Assembly (NCBI GenBank): GCA_051294375.1
Contig: CM119268.1
Span: 20,601,266-20,665,265 of the forward strand
Length of the DNA: 64,000 bases
Source of the DNA: Paraspadella gotoi
Taxonomy: Eukaryota > Chaetognatha
Direction of reading: 5' to 3'
A model generated the notes under the pieces. The model did not search any database, had not been told where the DNA came from, and saw nothing but the letters and a program-made list of their open reading frames with translations. Position 1 is the first letter of the stretch. Each line of letters opens with the position of its first letter. A program made the translations under genes and the position numbers. Shown piece after piece: positions 36,247 to 63,258 of this stretch.

Positions 36247-36955
36247 CTCTCTTATACTTGAAGTTCGCGTCGGGGGAAGGGACGCGCGAGATCCCAATTC
36301 GGGTCACTCTTTTTTTGTCTTTCAGTTTCTCATTTCTCCATTTTCACTTTCACTCTATTGTTTCCGGCTGCCGGCTATTGTTCTCCTCCGTCCGCGGCTC
36401 TCAGGTCGCGGACCTGACCCGAATCTGAACCCGACGGGTCATTTCTTTCTTCTCTTCTCTTCTCTTCTCTCCCTCTCCGCCGCGGCATCCGGGCTTTAAT
36501 GATCAGAGTCCGCGATAGCGGACGGAGCTGAAAGTCGCGGATCGAGTCTCTTTTCTTCTCTTTCCTTTAATCTCAAAAAGAAAATAAAAAATAGGAAAAA
36601 TAAAATGATAAATAAATATAAAACAAAAGAAGGAAATAAATAAACAAAATTGACTAGTGAAAAAAATATTGTCACAGACTCTCTCTTCTTTCTCTATTTA
36701 TTTATTTTTTTTTTAATTTCTGACTTATTCTTCTTTCCCTTAATATATTGTTTTCTATTTTTTTTTAATTTCATTTTGTATCATTTGTATTTAATATTTT
36801 TTCAACTGAAACAAAAAAAAAATACAATTTCTAATTATAAATATTTAAAAAATGATTAAAAAAAAAATACTGGCTGGCGTGAAAATTGTTTAGGATTCCA
36901 GACAACTGTTTTGCTCGGGCTTTTGTTTCAGCTTTGCTCCACTCTCCACTCTCGG

Positions 36956-36995
36956 TATAAAGCGACCTCTCAAAACAATTCGTGCAAAGTCAGCT
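36956..36995 (+). promoter_or_regulatory. Possible TATA/initiator pair
   Basis: TATAAAG at 36956-36962 and a TCAG 34 bp downstream (36990) fit the spacing of an invertebrate core promoter. The second copy of the block reads TAATAAAAG there. With no exon downstream this may be chance. Confidence 0.15.
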
Positions 36996-37834
36996 TCCCA
37001 GACAAAGACAGAGGTTAAAACTTGCTCGACTTTTTTCCAAAAAAATGATATTTAGGTAATCGAATATTAAAATATTAAAAGAAAGAAAATCAATTAAATG
37101 TTTAAGTGAGAAAAAAATATTTGTTTTTATTTTGCAGTGGTTTAAATTAAAAAAATTAAAAATTCATAATTAGATAAATTGAACACTGATGGAAGCCTTA
37201 AACACCAAAGGCCTGGTCCAAAGTCAGGGCAAATAGCTTATTTATTAAATGATGGATAACGTTTTATATTGATTGAACCAATTTCAAAGTCATTATTAGT
37301 AAAAGGAAGTGTTGTGAAGAGAAAATCACAGCCGCCGCAACAAGTTGGACTTGGTTTCTGTTTAATTCTTAATTGGCTTTTAAAATTTGATTGTGCAAAG
37401 GCAAACGTTTTCAATTATTTTTAATAATAATTATTTTGTGCACTATTTTAAATTTTTTTAATAATTTTGTAAACAAATTTTATTTTTATTTCTTAATCGC
37501 CTAATTAACTAATTTTATATCAACATAAAAATCTTGATTTTTTGCCAGCCAAAATAGATAACTAGAAAAACCAATGATGTTAAAAACAATTCAAACATTG
37601 TAATTAAGTTCATCTCTCTCTTTTCTTTGTCAATTTTTCCAACGTCAGTTTTTAGGTCAGACAATAAGCCTTGTATTCCAAAAGTTATTTTATAATATGA
37701 GTTAGTTTTCCAAAAAAAATTATTGTTGAAAATTTAAATGAAGAATGTACCCAAAAAGAAAACGAAAACAATGTTTTACATTTCATTTTTTTATAATTAA
37801 TATAATATTTTAAAGGAAATAAGTAAAAATAATT

Positions 37835-38036
37835 TTCCCGTCCGCGACCACGATCTCCGGACGTGATCCTGTTGATCCGCGGATTTCTCTCCGATCAGAG
37901 ATAATTTCTCTGAATCCGCGACCTCGAGTCCGGCGGCAAGATTGGCCGGCCGACGTGGTCCGGCATGGTGGACAAAAGGCTCGGTGGCCGGACACCATGG
38001 CTTCCTAGCCGCAAAATCCCGGAGTTTTATACCCAT
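37835..38036. other. GC-rich segment with repeated CGCGGA
   Basis: CpG-rich patch in A/T-rich surroundings. ATCCGCGGATTTCTC faces AGAAATTATCTCTGATC and a second CCGCGAC, giving an imperfect fold-back. Similar CGCGGAC motifs occur at 36395-36545. A minus-strand frame of 79 codons crosses it but is not kept in the second copy. Confidence 0.4.
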
Positions 38037-38052
38037 TGCTCTCTCTCTCTCT

Positions 38053-38107
<55 letters not shown>

Positions 38108-38639
38108 AAAGAGCGATAGGGATAAGAGGAAGAGAAACGTCTCAATCTTCTTATCTTTTTCCTTTGTTCTGTTTCCCGATCGGTTGACTTATGAAGAACG
38201 TAATCGAATGAAACGAGGACCCGGTTTGACTTAACTGGGAAAAATGAGAGGGAGGAAAGGAGAGGGAGGGGAGGAAAGGAAAGTAGAGAAAAGGGAAGGA
38301 AAGGAGAAGGAGGGGAGTAAAAAATAGGAAAGGAAAGGAGAGGGGAGAAAACGGGAGGGAACGGGAGTAAAGGAAAAGAAAGGGGAGGAAAGGGGAGGAA
38401 AGGAAAGGAAGGGGGAGGAAAATGCAGAAAAGGGGAGGAAAGAGGAGAAAATTACAGGAAAGGGGAGGAAAGAAGAGGAAAAGGGAGAAAATTGGATCAA
38501 TAGAAAGGAAAGGGGAGGAAGGGAGAGAAAGAAAGGGACAAGAGATAAAATGGGGAAATAGATAACAAGAACCTTAAAAAGGAGAAGAATAAAAACGGAA
38601 ATAAACAAGAGAGAGAGACGCTGAATAGGAGAGAGAGAG

Positions 38640-38664
38640 NNNNNNNNNNNNNNNNNNNNNNNNN
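38640..38664. other. Assembly gap of exactly 25 N
   Basis: Second 25-N join, between the duplicated block and the inverted spacer copy. Confidence 0.95.
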
Positions 38665-40545
38665 AAATAGTTTCATTTTCATTTTTTAAAACTATAATAG
38701 CCTTATTAATAACTATAATTAAGGGATAATAAAAAGAAATGACGGAGTTGGTTCTTTTTTGGAAAAAAGACGCATCACAGCACTTCCTATAGTTCTTTTT
38801 CAACCTTTTTTTTTTTATTTCCAATAATAAAAAAAAAATACTATCTCGGATTTTTTTTTTAGTTTATCTTTTTTTTTGTTTTTTTTTTTTTAGTCATTTT
38901 GCAGTATAGTAATTACATACGTGTATAATTGGTCGTTTTAAACTAATTTATTTTTTTTCTTATTTTTAATTTTTTTTCATATGTTGGTTTGATTTTTGAT
39001 TATTAGTTAGAGACAAAGAGAACAACGAATAATATAACTTTTATATGGCAGTTAAAACAATAAACGACATAATGTTTTTTTTACATAAAAAGAACATTTT
39101 TGAAAAAACTAATTGTTAGAGCCTTCTCGTTGTGTTTAGTTAACAATCATTAAAATTGTTATACCATAATTTATCATTATTGAATCGATAGGTTATCTGT
39201 TACTCCTTTTTCAATTGTTTGTTGTTGATTCGAAGAGAATAATATTAACAAAGCAAATCTATTCATTATTTTACAGACAATAGGTTTCGATTTGAATTTA
39301 ATTTATAATTATATTTGATTTTTAAAAACTTATAAACAAAAGCTCAATTCCTTTAAAAATCTTGGAAGAATTAAGTTTTCCCTCTCAAAAAGTTCTCTGT
39401 TTTCTTTTTATAAAATGTGAAAGATAGTTTATTTTGATTAATGATTTCAGAAAAATTTAAACAAATTATAGAGATAGTTTATTTATACCATCATCAAAAA
39501 TGAGTCCCGGTTCATGTTGGCCTCAAAACACAAAAAGGATCCAACTCGGCCAATCTATTGTATTTGCTATTTCAAAATTTGTTAATATTTAATTTTCTTC
39601 CTGATCATTCAACAATAAAATATACTTAAATCATTGATAATATATTGATGGATCCTTTTCACTATCTTATATGTATATACGCTGGTGGCACAGGATGTGG
39701 CCCACGTATTATTGGCCCAATAAGAATTGCCGGCCCCTAGATTTGCACCATTAGCATTGGTCCCACATACAATTGCACCCATAGATCGCCCGTATTTCAC
39801 TTATCCCACGTTATTCTTATTTCCTTCAATTTTTTATTTTATTTTTATTTTTTTATATTTTTATTTCATAAATTGCCTATTATATGATCCTCCCCTTGAT
39901 TTTTTTATATTATATTAGTATAAAAATAAAATAATAATGTTAAAATAATAAAAAAAAATAAAATAAAAAATACTAATAAAATTATTTATATTTATTTAAT
40001 AAAAAATAATATTTATTATTCTCTTCTAAATCGCTTATATAAAAAAAAAAAAAACTTTAAAAAATTTTTAAAAAAACTTAAAAAAAAAACACTATGTAAC
40101 ATATTCATTTTTCAAATATAATTTTATGTATATTACAATAAATTAAACGTTTTATTAAATAAAAAATTCCCGCGGAAAATACGGCGAAGGGAATTAAAAG
40201 GAGCGAGTAGCGTCCATCGGTCGTTTTTATCTGAACCCCAAATTCGATCGTAAGCCAGCTGCCTAATTTTGCTTACAACAATCAAATAAAATATAAATAA
40301 CAAATTATTTTTTTAATTTTTATTTTTAACAATAATATTCATAACATAAATTAAATATAATTAAAATTCTATTTTATAAATTTAATTTAGGGAGCCAGAA
40401 TAATTTTTAAAATTTTATAAATAAAAAAATATTCGACGGGAAAATAAATTCTCTCATACGTTGGAGAATTTCAAATCGAATTAATAAAATAAAGGTGTTT
40501 AAATTAAAAGTATTATATATAGTGTTGAAATCACTTGTTGTTGAA
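38665..40545 (-). repeat. Inverted copy of the spacer 24118-25770
   Basis: Anchors: 39055-39140 with 25500-25575, 39360-39560 with 25125-25320, 39650-39800 with 24830-25030, and 40460-40535 with 24120-24195. It runs directly into copy 2 of the direct duplication. Homopolymers and indels differ from the 24-kb copy. Confidence 0.75.
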
Positions 40546-40766
40546 CGTTTTTGGGGGAAAAAAATACTGAAAATCCAGTCTTGATTTACAACTACCTTAA
40601 AAGACTTTCGAACCCTACCATGCGTTCATAGATACTCTCAGTAAGAGTGAGCAAGAGACGGGAAAAAAAAACCCCGCTCTCATTCTTCTCTCCCTCTCCC
40701 CCCCTTTCCCACGTTTCTTCTTTCCTCTCAAACTCTCTCCTCCTCCTCTCTATCTCTCTCTCTCTT

Positions 40767-40800
<34 letters not shown>

Positions 40801-43800
40801 CTTTCTCTCTCTCAAGCACAATATCCGATTTGCAATAGTAATTTCTTTCACAAACTTTGGTCGTTCTTGATTGCAATCGCCATTGGTCGTCTGGTCGTCG
40901 TCGTTGTGGACGCCTGTAGATGTCGTCGTCGTCGTCGTCGTCGTCTTCGTTGTAGTAGATGTCTGGAATAAAACCGCATGGCATTCGTACGAAATATTTG
41001 CTGTTGTTTCAACTGCATCATTTCTGCGCAAACGCTGTGGCCCGCTGACGAGGTTGCACTCACCAAAGTGCTTCTGCAGTTTCTCATTCTTTTGCCACTA
41101 CCCTGTTTCATCCTTTACATCCTTACAAAAATTTTATACTGAATTTATTCAGCCAATATTTAAATTATTTAAATATTTCTATAATAAAAAAGTCATTGAA
41201 TGCTTATTACTAAAAAATTTTGTATTGTTTTGTACCAATCGGATTTTTGACGGCCTCTAATTTTCGAACGGCCTTTGTTTTCATTTTTTCCCGTTTTCAT
41301 TGACGTCAAGGATTTTTCCGCACTTTTAAAAAAAATAGAGAAAAAAATTAAAAAATTGAAAGAATAAATAATAATTCAAAGAAGATTTTAGACGCAATTA
41401 AAATTTGGAAATGAGAGGGAGTTGGGTTGGGAGATAAAAAAACAGCAGAAAGAGAGAGAGACGAGATGGATGGAGGGGGAGAGATCGAGACAGAAGGGAG
41501 AGGAGAGAGGACGAGAGAGAGAGTGAGAAGGGAGAGAGAGAGAGAGGAGGTTACAATGGATTGCGGTCCCGCCTCAGCCTCAGGTCATGTGGGAACTAAT
41601 GATTTATTCTCTGTCTTCCTTGAGGCCTCAAAATGGGGGTGTTTCCTTTTTTTTCTTGGGTGAAAACGATATTGCAAACTACAACCACGGAGCAGTCCAC
41701 TACGACGACGACGACAACGTCACGACGAGCGGACGAGTCGAGACGACGACGCCAACGAGTAAGCGTAAGTTTGTTGAAGAGAATTAAAACTTTTAGGATA
41801 AATTGCAGCACGAATTTTAATTCTTACTTTGGGTGATAAAATAATGATTTTTGTTGTCAGCGTTGTATTAGTCAACAACATAATAATTTTCTAAGTGGTG
41901 GGTGATTGATGCTGTTTCAAATTCATGCACTATTTTATATAACTATACCAGTTTACAAATATCGACAACTACAGACACACAACAAAAACAACAACAACAA
42001 CAACAACCTGCTATTAATTAAACCAACCCAAAAGTATAGCGTACCTTATTAAAAACGTAAAAAAAAAAAATTGTTACATAAATCTTTCAAACTTATTAAC
42101 CATCATAAAACACACCGCTGGTCCAGCAAAATCCTATCGGTAAGAAGTAGAGAGAGAAGAGAGAGAGACGTCAGCGTGTAGATGGTAAGGAGAGAGAGAG
42201 ATGAGAAGACGAGAGAGAGAGAAGAGAGATAGGGAAAAAAGAGAGAGAGAGAGGGAGGAGAGATTTAAAAACTTCACAACGCTTTCTCTTGTGACTGGAC
42301 TTAAATTTTTTTAAATGAATGCGAAAAGAAATATAAAACAGGGTCTTTTCTTATCGGAAAACACATCCCCTTAAATTTTGTTTGTTTGTTAATGAACCGA
42401 ATGAATGGATGGAAGAATGAATAAATGATCAAGAAAAATAATTGAATGTAGAAAATATTAAGAAGATAAGAAAAGAAAAAAGCAAAAAAATATAATAGTG
42501 AAGATGAAAACGAAGAATTTGATCAAAAACGAAAAATTAAAAATAAAAATAAAGATAACCTTCCCTCGATTTGGCTAATTCCCCGCTCTCTCTCTCCTCT
42601 GCTCTCTCTCTCCTCTCTCTCTATATCCTTGAGGAGCTATAGCGTCGGGAAGTTCGGCGGACTCCCATCGCCATTTCTTTTGTCTTGTTTCTATTCCCTA
42701 TTCACGTTTCCTCTATGTTCCTCCCTGCCCGGCTGCCGCTATTTGTTCTCTCTGCCGATTCCGCTGGCTCCTCAGGTCATTCGCGGACGCGATAGAACCC
42801 GAATCTGAACCCGACGGGTTCATTTCTTCCTTCTCTTCTCTTTCTTCTCGCTCTCGCCGCGGCACCGGGCTTTAATGATCAGAGTCCGCGAATAGGGACC
42901 GAAGGGACTGAAAGTCGCGGATCGAGTCTTCTCTTTCCTTTCTTTCCTTTATTAATCTCAAAAAGAAAATAAAATAGGAAAAATATAAAATTGATAAATT
43001 AACGATAAAAACAGAAAGGAAGGAAATAAATAAACAAAATTGAACTAGTGAAAAATATTGTCCACAGACTCTTCTTTCTTCTCTATTTATTATTTTTTTT
43101 TAAAATTTTCTGAGCTTATTCTTCTTCCCTTAATTATTTGTTTTCTATTTTTTTTTTAATTTTCATTTTGTATATCATTTGTTGTTTTAAATATTTTTTC
43201 ACAACCAAGGAAAAAAAATATTACAATTTCTAATTATAAAATATTTAAAAAAATGAATTAACAAAAAAAATACTGGGCTGTTGAAAAGTTGATTTAAGGA
43301 TTTCCAGACAACTGTTTCTTTGCTCGAAGCTTTTGTTTCAGGCTTTGCTCACACTCTCCACTCTCAGGTAATAAAAGCGAACCTTCTCAAACAAATTCGT
43401 GTGCCAAAGTCAGCTTCCCAACAAAAGAACAGAGTTGTATAAAAACTTTGCTCGACTTTTTTTCTTTCTTTTTTTTCTCAAAAAAATGATATTTAAGGAT
43501 AATCGAATTTAAAAAAATTTATAAAAGAAAGAAATCAATCTAAATTGTTCTAACGTGAGAAAAAATATTTTTGTTTTTATTTGCAAGTGGTTTATAATTA
43601 AAAAAATTAAATAATTCATAATTAGATTAAATTGAAACACGCTGATGGGAAGCTTAAACACCACAAGCCTGGTCCAAGTCAGGGGCAAGATAGCTTATTC
43701 TTATAAATGAGATGGATAAACGTTTTATATTGATGAAACCAAATTTCATAAGTCATTATTAGTAAAGGACAGTGATTGTGAAGAAGAAGAATCAGCAGCG

Positions 43801-45270
43801 CCGAACAAGATTGGACTGTGGTTTCTGTTTAAATTTCTTTTGTGCCTTTAAAATTTGATTGCAAAGGCAAACGTTTTTCAATTATTTTTAAATAATAATT
43901 ATTTTGTGCACTAATTTTTATAAAATTTTTTTAATAATTTTGTAAACAAATTTTATTTTATTTCTAATGCCTAATTAAGTAATTTTTATATTCACACAAT
44001 TTAAAATCTTGATTTTTGCCAACCAAATAATAACTAGAAAAACCCGAATGATGTTAATACATTCAAACATTGTAATTTAGTTCATCTCTCTCTCTTTCTT
44101 TGTCAATTTTTTCCAACGTCAGTTTTTTAAGGTCCAGACCAAATAGCCTTGTATTCCAAAAGTTTATTTTATAATAGTGAAGTTTAGTTTTTCTCCCAAA
44201 AACAATATTGTTAAAATTTAAATGAAAGAATGTACCCAAAAAGAAAACCGAAAACAATGTTTTAACATTCTCATTTTTTTACTAAGTTAATATAAATTTT
44301 AAAGAAATAAGTAAAAAATAATTTTCCCCGGTCGCACGATTCCGCACGATCTCCGGACGTGAATCCTTGTTTCATCCGGCGGGAATTTCTCCTCCAGATC
44401 AAGAGATAATTTCTCCTGAATCCGCGACTCGAGTCCCCGGAGGCAAGATTGGCCGGCCGACGGTGGTCCGGCCATGGTGGGACAAAGGCTCGGTGGCCGG
44501 AAGCCATGGCTTCCCTAGCCGCAAATCCCGCGAGTTTATAACCCAGCTCTCTCGTCTCGTCTCCTACTTCTCTCTCTCTCTCTCTCGTCTCTCGTACTCC
44601 CCTCTTTCTCTCCTTCTCTCTCTTCTCTCGTCCGGGGTTCTCGTGCGTCGTGCGGTGCTCGTGTAGAGAGAGCGGCAGTGGAGGATGGGAGGAGGAGAAG
44701 ACGTCTTCAGGATGGGGTTCGTGTATGGTGTTTGGTGCCTGTCTGTTTCGTCGGTTTGTTCGCGAATCTTATGAGACGCTTGAATGTGTAGGGACCGTGA
44801 CTACGGCGAGTGAAGAGGAGGACGGCGTGGACGAGTGGAGTGAGAAGAGATGAGTGGAGGGGGAGGGAGAAGAAGGGAGGAAGAGAAGGAAAAGTAAGAG
44901 AAAAGGAAGGAGAAGGGCAGAGGGAGTAAAAAAAGGAAAGGAGAAGGGGATGAAAAAACGGGAGGGAACGGGAAAGTAAAGGAAAAGAAAGGGGAGGAAA
45001 AGGGGAGGAAATGGAAAGGAAGGGGGAGAAAATGCAGAGAAAAGGGGAGGAAAGAGGAGAAAATTACAGGAAAAGGGAGGAAGAAGCAGGAAAAGGGGAA
45101 AATTTTGGAAATCAATAGAGAAAGGAAAGGTGGAGGAGGGGAGAGAAAGAAAGGGACAAGAGATAAAATGTCGGAAATAGATAACAAGAAGCCTTAAACA
45201 AGGAGAGAAATGAAAAACGGAAGATAGAAAAATAAACCAAAGAAGAGAGACGCTGAATAGGAGAGAGGAC
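40546..45270 (+). repeat. Directly duplicated block, copy 2 (indel-rich)
   Basis: Same order of landmarks as 34467-38639 but about 550 bp longer through scattered one- to few-base insertions and scrambled microsatellites (for example 42140-42240). No gene is recognised. The sequence joins smoothly to unique sequence after 45.3 kb. Confidence 0.8.
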
Positions 45271-45483
45271 TGAGATAGAGAGACGGGAGAGGAGAGAGAG
45301 AGATAGATGACGAGGAGACGACGAGAGAGAAGAGAGAGAGAGAGAGAGAAAACACCCATAGAACAATGAGGCGATGGAAAAACAGCCGAGGAGATAAAAT
45401 AAGGTTGAAAACAAAGGTGCTTGGTGACTCCCGAACAAATTTGGTTTTGCTCGTCCAACTTGCTTGGGTATCTAGCAGAGAAT

Positions 45484-45486
<3 letters not shown>

Positions 45487-45524
<38 letters not shown>
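45487..45524. repeat. (GA)n microsatellite
   Basis: About 19 GA units. A (GTC)n block follows at 45680-45737. Confidence 0.9.
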
Positions 45525-45529
<5 letters not shown>

Positions 45530-45789
45530 CCGTGACTATATATACAAATCCTATATCCGAAGCAGCATCAAAAGAAAAAAGGCTGCTGCAGAAACAACAG
45601 CTTCAATCCCGATTGCAAACGCGATAGAAACAACGGGGCGACGCGTGGCCGTTAAGAAGTTACGACGCTTCCAACCCAGGTCGTCGTTGTCGTCGTCGTC
45701 GCTGTCGTCGTCACTGTCGTCGTCGTTGTCGTCGAGGGATGATGATTATTCCGTCTCGGAGCCAAGAAAACCGACGTCGCCAATTCACT

Positions 45790-45872
45790 TAAATTCCAGG
45801 GGCGATTGGGGGGGACGTAGTCCTAGAGCACGAGGTCGCGGGTTCGAAACCCGACCGGGGGAACCGATTTGT
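45790..45872 (+). mobile_element. tRNA-derived fragment
   Basis: TAGTCCTAGAGCACGAGGTC followed by GCGGGTTCGAAACCCGACC, a perfect T-arm with B box. The anticodon arm and a matching 5' acceptor strand are absent, so it is a tRNA-like repeat and not a tRNA gene. Confidence 0.45.
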
Positions 45873-45974
45873 TTATTTGGTCTTTTTAAAAAAAATATGT
45901 TGTACTTTGTTTTTAGTTTTTCAGTTTTTGTCTTTTAATTTTATTTTTATCTTTATTTATTCTTTAGTATAATT

Positions 45975-46125
45975 CCGTCTGTTTCATTGCTGTTTCATTT
46001 CTGTTTGATTTCTGTTTGATTTCTGTTTGATTTCTGTTTGATTTCTGTTTAATTTCTGTTTAATTTCTGTTTCATTTCTGTTTCATTTCTGTTTCATTTA
46101 TGTTTCATTTCTGTATCATTTCTCT
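45975..46125. repeat. 11-bp minisatellite TTTCTGTTTGA
   Basis: About 13 units with GAT/CAT/AAT variants. Confidence 0.85.
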
Positions 46126-46599
46126 CATCCCGATCGCCTCTTCATTCGGTGCCACTGATAACGTTTATGTCTAAAGATTTTGCTGCAACTTTTTTTCCTT
46201 TGTCGCTTTTAAAAGAAAAGCAAACGATTATGAAATATCATGTGAAGATAACCTTAAATTATTAATCCATTTGATTTAAGAAATCCATCAATATTTGTTG
46301 GACAGAAATCTTCTTAAAAATTTTCTTCCTCTTCGTTCTTTGCAAAGTGAGTTAGATTTTGAGTGGACAAAGTGGACAAAGAGGACAAAGTGAACATGAA
46401 GAACGAACGGCCATGTTTTGTCGAAACTTTGTATTTTTGGACAAAAACATAACAAAAACACAAGTTAATGAATAACGACAACAACAACGACAAAAAACGT
46501 CAAAAAGCAACAATAACCTTGAAAAGGGCGCTGGGGAAAAGGAAACAAGTCCTCTCTCTCTCTCAAAGAGGAGAGATGGGAAATTCGAAGCGGCAAGAG

Positions 46600-46991
<392 letters not shown>

Positions 46992-47250
46992 CGTCACTGC
47001 GGTTACTGATAATAAAACTTATTTCCATTGTTTCGGCAAAAAGTATCTTTCTTTTTTTTTCTTTCTCTTTTTCTTCGTCTCCCTCTCTACATATTTTTCA
47101 TTTTCCCCAATTTTTTTCTTTTTCTTTTTTTTAATTCGTTTCCAACTCAAAAAAGGAGAAAATATAATATCCTTCTTTCGGAAACAATAAAAATCAAACG
47201 TTGAAACTTGAAGCTTGAAAATTTGATTAGAGTGCTTCCTAAAAACGGAA

Positions 47251-47327
<77 letters not shown>
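47251..47327. repeat. (CT)n microsatellite
   Basis: About 38 CT units. GACCCGATGACCCGATGACC tandem follows at 47403-47432. Confidence 0.95.
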
Positions 47328-47331
<4 letters not shown>

Positions 47332-47684
47332 TTTCCTATGATAACCGTCAATGTTCTCTACATTCATCCGTCGCCTTTGACCCTTGACTCTGGATCCGTT
47401 TATGACCCGATGACCCGATGACCCGATGACCTCTCGATCTTTTTCTGACCCCGACAGATAATTTTCTTTCCAGTTTTATCGGAAAAGGAGAAAATCGTCC
47501 GAAACGAAAATCTTGAGTCTCAGACTAAAAACGAAAACCTGAAATCGCCAATCTTTAACAAGATACTTCTTAGTTATAAATCACAACAATTAGACAAACT
47601 TGATTAATTATCAATAATCAAGTTTTCTCTTTCTTTATTATTTTTTTATTTTCGTTATGTGCGAATTTATTATTATTGTCTGTC

Positions 47685-47730
47685 TGTCTTTCTTTCTTTC
47701 TTTCTTTCTTTCTTTTTTTCTTTCTTTATT

Positions 47731-47810
<80 letters not shown>

Positions 47811-47812
47811 AA
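47685..47812. repeat. (CTTT)n microsatellite
   Basis: About 31 units. 47813-48280 is A-rich with no gene seen. Confidence 0.95.
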
Positions 47813-48282
47813 TATCCTTTATTCGCCTGCTTGCCACATTATTTTTTCTGTATTAATTCGGTAATTTCAAATTTCTTAATATGAATTAATGTGAATTAAT
47901 CTTACTTCTTCAACAGAAAAAACGGAAAAGAGAAAAGAATCGAAAAAAAAGAAATAAAACAAAATCATTCGACGTTGAATTTTGTGAAATCTACTATTTT
48001 GCGTCAAGATTGTTTAACCACGACGATTCTGTTGCCATCGTCAATTCACAATTTCGTCTCAGGTTTCGTGACAGCAAATTTCGACTCTCAATAAAAAAAT
48101 TTAAAAAAAGAAAGAAAATTCAATGAAAAAATTAAAAAAATTAAAAAAAAAAAATGATTGGAAATTAAATTATTCGCTTTAATGAAAATCCAATACAGTC
48201 ATCAACAAATTTTTAAAACAATTAAGAAATAATTAATAAAAATGAGCTCGACGACGAAAATCAGTGATCAATAATTTTTGCG

Positions 48283-48324
<42 letters not shown>

Positions 48325-49022
48325 GTCAACGTCTGTCGTTAAAGCAACGGATGTTGTGATAGAAAAGAAAGTAAAAACGGATTCATTCACATCGACGATG
48401 ACTAAAATGATAAAAGTTAAGAGGGAAAAGAAGAAAATGGAATCCGAAGAGACAGAGATAAAGACAAAATCAAAGCAGAGTGAGACAGAGATAATGAAGA
48501 GTGAAACAGAGATAAAATTGGAGCAAAAACCAGACTCGTTAAAAACGGAAAAAATTCTTGAAAATTTTAAATTCTTGAAAAATCGCGATAAAAAACCGAT
48601 GGTCACGAAAAGGATAACGACGACGACGACGACGACGACTACGTCAAAATCGTCAGTCACTAAATCACCGTCGATAATTTTCGACGACTTTGCTGACGTC
48701 GTTCTCGCTTCCTTCTCGTCGCCATCATCTACTTCGTCGTCGTCGTCGTCGCCGCCGTTATTTTCTTCGTGTTCTTATTCGTCGTCTTCATCGTCGTCCC
48801 TTTCATCATCGTCTTCTTCGTCATCGTCTTCCCTTTTCTTTCCTTTCCTCTTCTACTTTCCTTTCCTCCCTTTCCTTTATCGTCTTCTAACGATCGTCCA
48901 TCCCCTTCTCGCTTCCACATTCTCTTCCTCCGTCCCTCCCTCATCCTCCAGTCTTCCTCGTCCTCTCTTCCTCCTTTCCTCCCTCTTCCTCCTTCTCCTC
49001 TTCTCCCCTTCCTCCGTCGGAG
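48283..49022 (+). other. Low-complexity open frame upstream of the Ig gene
   Basis: An open frame of 273 codons (48278-49099) starts in (GA)n, is Lys/Glu-rich, then Thr-, Ser- and Leu/Phe-rich, and runs into the Ig gene frame. Its last part (about 48960-49020) reads as a signal-peptide-like Leu/Phe run ending SPSSVG. The same bases are an ideal polypyrimidine tract before the acceptor CGGAG at 49022, so noncoding is the better reading. If it is coding, the signal-like run lies over 200 residues from the nearest useful Met. Confidence 0.3.
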
Positions 49023-62456
<13,434 letters not shown>

Positions 62457-62945
62457 GTGAAGAATGAGTCTTGAAGTTGTGATAGGAATGAAATCACCTT
62501 CAGAAATTTCAAAAAGACCTACTTTTTTCAAAAATTTGGATTTGTATTATATTTAATTATTAATACCTTTACAGCTTTACTCCATATTTAACAATGTAAT
62601 GGGGAGAGTGAGGTTAGTCTTTTGGTAATTGAGCGAGCATCTACACTACATAAGGTTAAAAATTACTTACTGCCCTCGTTTTTTAATTGGATATTAAACA
62701 TCATCATTTATTTAAAGTCATTTATTAAAATTTTAAAATGCGACAAAAATAGATAAGAAAATTTTTAAATTAATTAGGATTGCAGAAAATGTTTAAGATT
62801 TTCTCGCTGGCGAGACGTACGTTTCTCGTTTCACCCGAACCGAAAGGTTTCAACTTGAGTCGCCGTAGGAATTAAGAACAAAGTCGTTTTATCCAATATT
62901 TAATCGTTTATTTCAATTTTTTTATTTTTTATTTATTACAAATTA

Positions 62946-63050
62946 ATCTTGCTTAATCTCTCATTAATCTTGCTTAACCTCTCATTAATATTGCTTAATC
63001 TCTCATTAATCTTGCTTAATCTCTCATTAATCTTGCTTAATCTCTCATTA
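62946..63050. repeat. 21-bp minisatellite
   Basis: About five units of TTGCTTAATCTCTCATTAA with one extra pair of bases. Confidence 0.85.
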
Positions 63051-63143
63051 AACTCACGTATATCGAGACATGAGACGAAGCGCGCGAAAATATAGGCCGA
63101 ACATAAAACTGGTCACAGATAAAATTGACTGTACGCCCTCAAA

Positions 63144-63258
63144 CGAGGTGAAACATCTTTAACACCCCCCGGGTGAATGGGGTAAAAACATTACTGACTA
63201 AAAATGCAAAGATGTTTTGCTAAATTAACCCAGGGGGTGTTAAAGATGTTTCACCTCG
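63144..63258. mobile_element. Short element with 26-bp perfect inverted repeats
   Basis: Left arm 63144-63170 (CGAGGTGAAACATCTTTAAC then ACCCCC) is exactly reversed at 63233-63258. The loop is about 62 bp and has a second pair, CCCCGGGT facing ACCCAG. MITE-like or a cruciform-forming palindrome. Confidence 0.6.

Larger units (their letters stand above)
34467..38639 (+). repeat. Directly duplicated block, copy 1 (smooth copy)
   Basis: Recurs in the same orientation at 40546-45270. Anchors: 34505-34570 with 40590-40675, 34645-34990 with 40813-41165, 36390-36560 with 42770-42930, 37190-37350 with 43640-43810, and 37835-38035 with 44320-44545. Contents: CT 34577-34640, (GTC)n 34740-34770, GA 35257-35312, (GAC)n 35458-35515, (CAA)n 35685-35727, GA 35855-35902, CT 36212-36242, CT 38040-38102 and a G/A-rich end. 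No gene is recognised. Confidence 0.85.

Noticed and set aside
45790-45872. Functional tRNA gene
   Set aside because: The T arm is good but the anticodon arm and matching acceptor 5' strand are missing. The same holds for the B boxes at 8541, 11872, 52240, 52563 and 61490.
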